Shown piece after piece: positions 62,841 through 64,000 of a DNA stretch of 64,000 nt. Made by a program: the position numbers and the translations under genes. A model generated the notes under the pieces. That model saw only the letters and a list, made by a program, of their open reading frames with translations, did not search any database and had not been told where the DNA came from. The stretch lies in NCBI RefSeq assembly GCF_025465945.1, contig NZ_JANLNW010000011.1, forward strand, positions 1 to 64,000. The letters are read 5' to 3'. Each line of letters starts with the position of its first letter. The first letter of the stretch is position 1. This DNA is from Pseudomonas sp. 6D_7.1_Bac1 (GTDB taxonomy: Bacteria > Pseudomonadota > Gammaproteobacteria > Pseudomonadales > Pseudomonadaceae).

Positions 62841-64000
62841 TCAAGTGTTGCAGGCGTTGATGAAGGCGCACAACTCGTCAAGCCGCTGCTCCAGGTCCAG
62901 GACCTTGAGGTTTACCCGATTGTGCTTCAGATAGTGGCTGGCTACGTCTACCTTGTTGCCGGTGCGCTCCGGGTCTGGCTTTTTTGCCTTGGAGAGTTCG
63001 GCGTCCACTTCATACTTCAACAGGTTTGCCCACATCCCGCTGCCGACCGAGCGCACCATCGAGGGGTGAACCTGTTTCAAGCTCACTCTGAGCGCGGCTT
63101 CATCCAGGTAGTTTTCAATTTCGCGGCCTTCGGTTACCCAGGCCAAGCCGTTGCCTGCAGTGAACTCTGCCTGCAGACGCCGCTTGGTGTCAGTCAGCAC
63201 CGCATCCGGCCCGGCTTTGTCGCTGTCGAACACAATGGCAGAGTTGCGGTTCAAGCGGCGCAGTGAAATCAGGTCGTCCAGCGCCGTCTCGCTGGCAGTA
63301 AGATGGCTGAACAACCGCCCCCCATAGAACATGATCGAGTAATGCAGGCCTTCCTTCAGGCTGGAGTTTTTTGCCCGCAACCAACTGTTGAGGTACATCC
63401 GGTCCGAGGGGCCCTCGACCCAGATCACGCAGTTAGCCTGCAACAGGTCTGCGGCCTGGTAGCCCAGACGGTCAAGTACCTCTGCAATATTGGCCTCAGC
63501 AATCTTCTGGCCCTGCGCCTGGAAGATCTTGATGTCGCTGCTGACTGCGGCGTTGATCAGGGCCGCCGAATGGGTACTGATCACCAATTGAAGGGTCTTC
63601 TTCTTGGCGATCTGCAAGACTCGCTCGAACATGCGCCGCTGCAGTTTGGGGTGCATGTGCACTTCAGGCTCTTCGAGCAGGCAGATGCTGTCATCCTGCA
63701 CGTTACTGAGCCAGTGGAGTATTGCTGCACAGGCTTTCCAACCGGACGGATACCAGCTGGCTTTGACATTGTTGGGCATATCCATTCGCGATTGCCCCAG
63801 GTCATCCTGGTTGCTCAGCCAGGTAGAAGCCACGCCGTCCTCTCTGGCGTTGATGACATTGCCGTCCAGTGGTACGCGAGTGGGCTCGGCATAGTGCTTC
63901 CAGTCGATCATTCCGGTGAGCAGTTCGGCGTGAGCGTTGAGGTGTTCCAGCGCTTGGGCGTCCACGTTCAGGGATGGGCCGCCACAATTCAGATATTCGA
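62841..64000 (-). CDS. OLD-family ATPase/TOPRIM nuclease (5' end beyond window)
   Basis: A partial gene: the frame is open to the window edge, where the visible 385 residues begin EYLNCGGPSLNVDAQ. It shows a Walker B motif (ICLLEEPEVHMHP) and a switch His (ISTHSAALI). A TOPRIM domain follows with its Glu in WVEGPSDRMYL and Asp-x-Asp in VFDSDKAG. This is the ABC-ATPase plus TOPRIM layout of OLD nucleases, many of which act in phage defence. The Walker A would lie past 64000. No helicase partner is visible downstream, so a Gabija pair is not supported here. Confidence 0.85.
   Translation of the reverse strand, partial: EYLNCGGPSLNVDAQALEHLNAHAELLTGMIDWKHYAEPTRVPLDGNVINAREDGVASTWLSNQDDLGQSRMDMPNNVKASWYPSGWKACAAILHWLSNVQDDSICLLEEPEVHMHPKLQRRMFERVLQIAKKKTLQLVISTHSAALINAAVSSDIKIFQAQGQKIAEANIAEVLDRLGYQAADLLQANCVIWVEGPSDRMYLNSWLRAKNSSLKEGLHYSIMFYGGRLFSHLTASETALDDLISLRRLNRNSAIVFDSDKAGPDAVLTDTKRRLQAEFTAGNGLAWVTEGREIENYLDEAALRVSLKQVHPSMVRSVGSGMWANLLKYEVDAELSKAKKPDPERTGNKVDVASHYLKHNRVNLKVLDLEQRLDELCAFINACNT

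Larger units (their letters stand above)
60968..64000. mobile_element. Left end of a genomic island integrated at ssrA
   Basis: Directly after the ssrA CCA end come a tyrosine integrase facing away, a low-confidence small ORF, and an OLD-type nuclease gene cut by the window edge. Integration at the 3' end of ssrA by P4-type integrases is a classic island layout. The DNA looks more AT-rich by eye. The right end (attR, a repeat of the ssrA 3' end) would lie beyond 64000. Confidence 0.8.

Noticed and set aside
62841..64000. Gabija (GajA-GajB), PARIS or Septu defence pair
   Set aside because: Only one gene is visible and no UvrD-like, AriB-like or HNH partner lies within the window; the family call is limited to OLD-type.

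Overview
The window looks like the chromosome of a Pseudomonas of the fluorescens type. The gene order pnp-rpsO-truB-rbfA-infB-nusA-rimP-secG-tpiA-glmM-folP-ftsH-rlmE-yhbY-greA-carB-carA-dapB-dnaJ-dnaK-grpE-recN-fur-bamE-rnfH-ratA-smpB-lldR-lldP is the known Pseudomonas backbone. Two REPINs and a lone REP carry the GTGGCGAGGGAGCTTGCTCC-type palindrome common in that group. The tmRNA tag and the TTG and GTG starts also fit. The DNA is GC-rich until the last 3 kb, which look more AT-rich by eye.

Layout. 1-7.7 kb: fructose phosphotransferase operon fruB-fruK-fruA with divergent fruR and a TatD-like hydrolase. 7.7-14.8 kb: a chemoreceptor, a REPIN, ampD-ampE, a DUF1631 protein, nadC and a small conserved protein. 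15.1-20.1 kb: a secreted coiled-coil repeat protein, a divergent NRAMP-type metal transporter behind a 390-nt leader, and a dmeR-dmeF-DUF1289 metal-efflux operon with a G-tract operator. 20.3-36.2 kb: tRNA-Thr and the large translation and RNA operon, including tRNA-Leu, tRNA-fMet and stacked terminator-like hairpins ahead of rimP. 36.2-42.7 kb: greA, carAB and dapB, with an attenuator-like hairpin before carA. 42.7-51.2 kb: dnaJ-dnaK-grpE with two textbook sigma-32 promoters, SOS-type recN, fur, bamE, rnfH-ratA and smpB. 51.4-60.0 kb: lactate utilisation (lldR, lldP, lutABC and a large FAD/Fe-S dehydrogenase) with a perfect LldR palindrome. 60.2-64 kb: a small periplasmic protein, tmRNA (ssrA), then a tyrosine integrase and an OLD-family ATPase/TOPRIM gene that runs off the window. 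This last part is the left end of an island inserted at ssrA.

The most novel-looking item is the leader of the NRAMP gene (about 17.54-17.97 kb). It encodes a 30-codon ORF behind a strong ribosome-binding site. Its first 17 residues align without gaps to the enterobacterial Mg2+-sensing leader peptide MgtL (8 of 17 identical, from memory of the MgtL sequence). A second short ORF starting MDP overlaps its end, and a C-rich, G-poor stretch of the kind Rho uses follows. The transporter lacks the NRAMP Met-Pro-His motif that favours transition metals. Together this suggests a Mg2+- or proline-responsive attenuator on an NRAMP-related magnesium (or other divalent) transporter. This is inference and needs experiment.

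Starts were moved from the longest open frame where a ribosome-binding site or family alignment favoured an internal codon; each such case is noted. No database search was run, so family names rest on recognised motifs, lengths and neighbours.
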